Source of the DNA: a virus
Reading direction: 5' to 3' (one strand)
Virus record (IMG/VR): IMGVR_UViG_3300043436_002183
Coordinates: 1-31,061 of that record
Length of the DNA stretch: 31,061 nt
A program made the position numbers and the translations under genes. Each line of letters starts with the position of its first letter. Position 1 is the stretch's first letter. Below, one piece after another: positions 29,310 through 31,061 of this stretch. The notes under the pieces are model-generated. The model saw nothing but the letters and a program-made list of their open reading frames with translations. It made no database searches and was not told the origin of the DNA.

Positions 29310-29777
29310 TCATAGTTTAGACAAAACTAAATCTCTTTTTTTAACTGCGTCAAAAATATTATCAAAAGTACCAAAACTTTGTCTAATTCCATTAATTTTT
29401 ATTCTAACTCTAAATGCTGTTTTATTTTTACTTTTACTAAAATAAATGCAATTTTCTCCAGTAACACTTATTCTGTCTTTTGTAGAATTTATTCTTTTCG
29501 TTGTTATTTGTAAATTTGATAAGTCATTATTTAACGGATTGTTATCTATATGATCCACTATAAAATTACCATCAACACCATAATTTAAAAAATAAATACC
29601 TAATAATCTATGTATTGTCTTTGTTTTTTTTATTGCTCCATTAACCAATTTTATAACAAAATAACCTTTTTTAGAAACAACATTAGTTAAAACCTTCCCA
29701 CTTTTTACATTTTTTACTCTACCTAAATTACTTATTTCGTAATTAGGAAAATCATTTAATTTTTTAAATACTTCCAT
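29310..29777 (-). CDS. HNH homing endonuclease with NUMOD4-type start (155 aa)
   Basis: The N-terminus (FKKLNDFPNYEISNLGRVKNVKSGKVL) is a NUMOD4 DNA-binding motif. The HNH core follows: His56 in IHRLL, then DHIDNN at 75-80 and LQITT. The C-terminal 45 residues (ENCIYFSKSKNKTAFRVRI ... FGTFDN) resemble the AP2-like strand-rich domain that follows HNH in phage endonucleases. Such genes are mobile and nick or cut unoccupied target sites. It is preceded by RNA D with its own promoter and terminator, 7 nt from the ATG, so expression depends on passing that terminator. Confidence 0.92.
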   Translation of the reverse strand: MEVFKKLNDFPNYEISNLGRVKNVKSGKVLTNVVSKKGYFVIKLVNGAIKKTKTIHRLLGIYFLNYGVDGNFIVDHIDNNPLNNDLSNLQITTKRINSTKDRISVTGENCIYFSKSKNKTAFRVRIKINGIRQSFGTFDNIFDAVKKRDLVLSKL

Positions 29778-29783
29778 ATAATT

Positions 29784-29860
29784 AAAAACCCACTTATCAA
29801 AGGTCGCAGTCTTATCAAAGTGGGAGTTTATTAAGTTCTTATAAGTATCTGCGACAATAC
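29784..29860 (-). ncRNA. kissing-loop leader RNA, copy D
   Basis: On the minus strand, P1 GTAT (29860-29857) with ATAC (29848-29845), loop TGTCGCAG. A 20-nt linker follows. P2 CCCACTT (29824-29818) pairs with AAGTGGG (29795-29789), followed by TTTTTAATT. P3 AAG/CTT (29813-29811, 29802-29800) carries ACTGCGAC (29810-29803); GTCGCAG and CTGCGAC pair over 7 bp. TGAT stands on both sides between P2 and P3, as in copy C. RNA to the end of P2 is 72 nt. It lies directly before the HNH gene (ATG 29777). Confidence 0.88.
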
Positions 29861-29865
29861 ATACA

Positions 29866-29873
29866 CAAATATA
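29866..29873 (-). promoter_or_regulatory. -7 box (TATATTTG) of RNA D
   Basis: CAAATATA on plus reads TATATTTG on minus, 5 nt before P1 of RNA D and just after the metallophosphoesterase stop codon at 29879. No TTTG lies 19 nt upstream. Confidence 0.7.
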
Positions 29874-29878
29874 ATTAA

Positions 29879-30904
29879 TTAAACTATAACTCCATTAATA
29901 ATTCTCATATTTTTTACACTATAATTCCCATCTTTACCAACCAAAACGTGAGCAAAACCACTATTGTAATTGTTATATGGCGCATATTCAGGTTCAAGTC
30001 CGCAAAGACAACCTGTTGACCAAGTAGTAGTAACTTCTCCTGATAAATTTTTTTCTGAATGTTCGCTAGTTCTATGTGAATGACCAACTAAAGCCGATTG
30101 CTTTGCTTTCATAAACAAACCTCGTGCAGGATTAACAGGCGGTGCAAATCCACCAAACCATTCGTGGCCATGAAGTATTGGAAGCTTACCGGCCATTGCC
30201 ATTTGCTTATCTTTCACAAGCGTAACTCCGAACTCCCTAAATCGTAAAAGTTGCTCAAGTTTGAAATCATCAATCCCTAATAACTCCGGAGCTTTAATCA
30301 TCAAATAATCTTCGTATCTTTTTTCGTGATTTCCTATTTTATAGTAAATCGGACATTTGAATAAGTCTTGCATCATTTTTAGAAAACCTCTAACCATTTC
30401 TAACTCACCCGCCATATCCCTCAATCGTCTGTCTTTAGTAAATCGACTGCATTGGTAGAAATCTGCGATATCACCGTTTAAGTAGATTGTATTGACTTTG
30501 TTTTCTAAACCATAATTAATTGCCAATTCTAAAGCTTTATTGTCCTGGTATGGAAAATGAATATCGCTTAATATCAAAATATTGTTTTGCCCTTTTGGAA
30601 TTATAAAGGATTCGCACTTTTCATAATCGCTGTTAGGTAGGTCAATTACTCTGCTCATAGATTGTTTTTTTTGGGTTTCTGTACGTTCTCCGATTTTAGA
30701 AATAGTCGAATTATTTTTACCATTCTCACCTCTATATCTTCTTACGTTGGTTCTTACGGTTTCAAATGAATTAAAGTCTAATTTATGCTCATCATAAATT
30801 AATCTTGCAATAGCCATTGTAGTTGCGTTTGGGAACTTATTAATGAATGATAAAACAATGTCTTTTTTGTAAGTTGCAGCGTTTTGATTGCCTTTTATGC
30901 TCAT
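29879..30904 (-). CDS. calcineurin-like metallophosphoesterase (341 aa)
   Basis: Motifs of the two-metal phosphoesterase family are all present: SDIH at 113-116, GDIADF at 144-149, GNHE at 191-194, HGHE at 245-248 and GHSH at 274-277. The N-terminal 60 residues carry a winged-helix-like segment (ATTMAIARLIYDEH) that may bind DNA, so the substrate could be a nucleic acid or nucleotide; the exact one is unknown. It is the wrap-around gene: its first codons recur at 1-19. It lies downstream of the lysozyme terminator (about 54 bp), and RNA D starts immediately after its stop. Confidence 0.92.
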   Translation of the reverse strand: MSIKGNQNAATYKKDIVLSFINKFPNATTMAIARLIYDEHKLDFNSFETVRTNVRRYRGENGKNNSTISKIGERTETQKKQSMSRVIDLPNSDYEKCESFIIPKGQNNILILSDIHFPYQDNKALELAINYGLENKVNTIYLNGDIADFYQCSRFTKDRRLRDMAGELEMVRGFLKMMQDLFKCPIYYKIGNHEKRYEDYLMIKAPELLGIDDFKLEQLLRFREFGVTLVKDKQMAMAGKLPILHGHEWFGGFAPPVNPARGLFMKAKQSALVGHSHRTSEHSEKNLSGEVTTTWSTGCLCGLEPEYAPYNNYNSGFAHVLVGKDGNYSVKNMRIINGVIV

Positions 30905-31061
30905 AAGTTTTTAGTTTGGTTTTTCAAACCTACAAAAAAAGTATTGAATAACAATACTTTAAGGAGTAAAATATAAATCAGCTTCTTTTATTCTACGATT
31001 AGTTAAGCCTTTTAATGCAACTCCATTAGCCTTGTTCCATCGTAAAAATTCGTTTCTAATA
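30886..31061. repeat. terminal direct repeat, right copy
   Basis: Matches 1-176 apart from 31013, 31022 and 31025. All three lie in third codon positions of the lysozyme frame and change no residue. The pattern supports a circular genome overlap from two related variants. Confidence 0.93.
30959..31061 (-). CDS. lysozyme C-terminal part (partial, right copy)
   Basis: The final 33 full codons and stop of the endolysin gene, cut by the window end. Silent differences at three codons (Leu, Gly, Asn) set it apart from the left copy. The same terminator-like hairpin precedes it on the left (30934-30960). Confidence 0.9.
   Translation of the reverse strand, partial: IRNEFLRWNKANGVALKGLTNRRIKEADLYFTP

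Noticed and set aside
1-31061. CRISPR array, tRNA, integrase or lysogeny module
   Set aside because: No regularly spaced repeats with unique spacers, no cloverleaf, no recombinase motif and no clear lysogeny repressor were found by reading.

Overview
The window reads as a complete circular or circularly permuted genome of a tailed phage (siphovirus gene set, HK97-type head) that probably infects a Bacteroidota host, most likely a flavobacterium. The reasons are: AT-rich DNA; start codons without Shine-Dalgarno sequences; repeated Bacteroidota-type promoters (-33 TTTG, about 19 nt, -7 TAnnTTTG); and tail-fibre, lysozyme and small structural genes of flavobacterial-phage type. Bases 1-176 repeat as 30886-31061 with three differences, all synonymous, so the unit length is about 30,885 bp and the ends overlap over two natural variants. 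I see no integrase, lysogeny repressor, tRNA or CRISPR array.

Layout. Minus strand, 5427 down to 74 and on through the junction into 30904-28246: tail-tube paralogue, two fibre/collar proteins, small virion protein, lectin-like fibre, two small holin-like proteins, GH24 lysozyme, metallophosphoesterase, HNH endonuclease, a Cys-rich gene split by a stop codon, a 51-aa protein and a unimolecular spanin. Plus strand, 5527-7633: portal and MuF-like head protein, an isolated head island. Minus strand, 18596 down to 7623: 71-aa protein, small and large terminase, prohead protease, capsid, connector and head-closure genes, tail tube, a frameshifting pair of tail assembly chaperones, tape measure, distal tail protein. 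Plus strand, 18691-28185: early and replication genes (small membrane peptides, SSB-like protein, HTH protein, primase/DUF3987 ATPase, CoiA-like nuclease, SNF2-like helicase, VRR-NUC nuclease, small regulators).

The most striking content is a family of short structured RNAs that I do not recognise. Four copies (19801, 21961, 26813 on plus; 29860 on minus) share one plan: a Bacteroidota -7 box; 4-6 nt later a hairpin; a 20-21-nt A/U-rich linker; then a Rho-independent terminator whose arm carries an inner hairpin. The inner hairpin loop is the exact 6-7-nt complement of the first hairpin loop, giving a kissing-loop complex. The terminator ends 10-20 nt before a start codon. Sequences differ between copies but all pairings are kept. 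A fifth element at 20594 keeps the two complementary loops without the terminator arms. They may be attenuators, stable small RNAs, or both.

A second notable structure is a 221-bp imperfect inverted repeat (21413-21633) built from TTTAAACC-type palindromes in the only large gene-free gap. It is followed by a small HTH protein whose helix-turn-helix resembles the one at the C-terminus of the primase, which makes it a good replication-origin candidate.
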